DNA from: Pseudomonas sp. NBRC 111124
GTDB taxonomy: Bacteria; Pseudomonadota; Gammaproteobacteria; Pseudomonadales; Pseudomonadaceae
Direction: 5' to 3'
Length of the DNA stretch: 64,000 bases
Assembly (NCBI RefSeq): GCF_001320245.1
Contig: NZ_BCBA01000039.1
Location: forward strand, 62,001 to 126,000
Positions 63,396 through 64,000 of this stretch are shown one piece after another. Below the pieces are notes generated by a model that ran no database searches, was not told where the DNA came from, and was given only the letters and a program-made list of their open reading frames with translations. Position 1 is the stretch's first letter, and each line of letters opens with the position of its first letter. The position numbers and the translations under genes are program-made.

Positions 63396-64000
63396 GTGAA
63401 TACCGCACTGACACTGACTTACGCACTCACCGTGCTGCTGTTGATCGCCACCCCCGGCCCGGTGGTGGCGCTGATCGTCAACACAGCCGCGGCCTCCGGC
63501 TCGCGCAAGGCCATGTTCACCGCCGTCGGCACCAACTGGGCCTCACTGGTGCTGATCGGCGCCGCCGCCTGGGTCATCCTCACCAGTGCGGCCATCGACA
63601 AGGCCTGGCTCAGCGGCATGAGCCTGCTGGGCTGCCTGTTCATCGGCTACATCGCCGTGGGTACCTTGCGCGAGTGCCTGCAGGCGCCGGCCATCGACGA
63701 AGCCGAACTGCAACCGGCCAAAGCCGGGCGCGGCGGTTTATGGCAAGGCTTCATGGTGGGCATTTCCAACCCGAAGGACATCATCTTCTTCATTGCCTTC
63801 TTCCCGCAGTTCATTCAAATCACCGAATCGTTCGGCAAGAGCATGGTGGTGCTGTCGCTGTTGTGGGTGCTGATCGATTTCGCCGTGCTCAGCCTGTACA
63901 TCTTCACCATCGGCAAGATCACCTCGCAGCGCAGCAACCGCATGATTTCCCTGGCCTCGGGGGTTGTGCTGCTGCTGATCGCCGCCGGCGGCCTGGCCTA
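63396..64000 (+). CDS. LysE-family exporter (partial, cut by right edge)
   Basis: The frame opens at GTG 63396, 2 bases after the YcgG-family stop, and stays open for 201 codons to the edge; LysE proteins are about 200-210 residues, so nearly all is visible. The signature LLIATPGPVVALIVNTAAAS and SNPKDIIFFIAFFPQFIQIT fit the LysE/RhtB family. It may export the product of the YcgG-family enzyme. Confidence 0.9.
   Translation, partial: MNTALTLTYALTVLLLIATPGPVVALIVNTAAASGSRKAMFTAVGTNWASLVLIGAAAWVILTSAAIDKAWLSGMSLLGCLFIGYIAVGTLRECLQAPAIDEAELQPAKAGRGGLWQGFMVGISNPKDIIFFIAFFPQFIQITESFGKSMVVLSLLWVLIDFAVLSLYIFTIGKITSQRSNRMISLASGVVLLLIAAGGLA

Overview
The window looks like chromosome from a Pseudomonas of the putida group. 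The signs are high GC, four inverted pairs of the short palindromic REP sequence typical of that group, DUF2790 and OprD-family genes, an aerobic-soil set of LysR/AraC/TetR regulators next to transporters, and gene sequences that read like P. putida orthologues. No tRNA, rRNA, CRISPR array, insertion sequence, prophage or replication origin was seen. This is inference by eye; no database search was possible.

Layout. 1-1400: the 5' part of tssB (type VI sheath) runs off the left edge, followed by a gene-poor stretch with a possible frameshifted small gene. 1.4-16 kb: ordinary accessory metabolism in divergent regulator/enzyme pairs (acyl-CoA dehydrogenase/LysR, nfsB/LysR, AraC-LysE, sotB, Zn alcohol dehydrogenase/AraC, TetR/flavodoxin-like quinone reductase), plus a class V cysteine desulfurase-like enzyme, thpR, the lipid A hydroxylase lpxO, an AhpD-like protein and an acetyltransferase. 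16-25.2 kb: a vitamin B12 uptake region with two cobalamin riboswitches, one before a TonB-dependent receptor and one before a binding protein-permease-ATPase operon that also carries an OprD-family porin. 25-33 kb: UV endonuclease, a solitary ParA-like ATPase behind a good Pho-box candidate, DUF2946 plus a second TonB-dependent receptor, lipoproteins and an MHS-family transporter.

33-40.6 kb: the czcCBA metal efflux pump, divergent from an aroQ-aroE2 pair. 40.6-47.6 kb: a copper/redox-looking island. It holds a thioredoxin-like protein with DUF2790, a two-component system, a haem-type membrane protein with a DoxX protein, and a convergent bufA-bufB-bufC set. BufA is a secreted precursor with six EGKCG motifs, BufB a DUF692 multinuclear iron oxidase and BufC a DUF2063 partner. 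This is a RiPP pathway of the HvfABC/bufferin kind, which is known to make copper-binding modified cysteines.

47.8-59.3 kb: two very large tandem paralogues (1500 and 1479 aa) with an N-terminal toxin-like region, leucine-rich repeats and a C-terminal IpaH-type NEL ubiquitin ligase domain with an intact CxD motif. They lie downstream of polB on the same strand. 59.3-64 kb: an MFS exporter/LysR pair, a GcvA-like LysR, and a YqcI/YcgG-family protein (a family that includes haem N-oxygenases) followed by a LysE-type exporter cut by the right edge.

The most interesting items are the bufABC island with its associated two-component system, the tandem NEL ligases, the OprD porin inside a B12-riboswitch operon, the Pho box before parA, and the YcgG-LysE pair.
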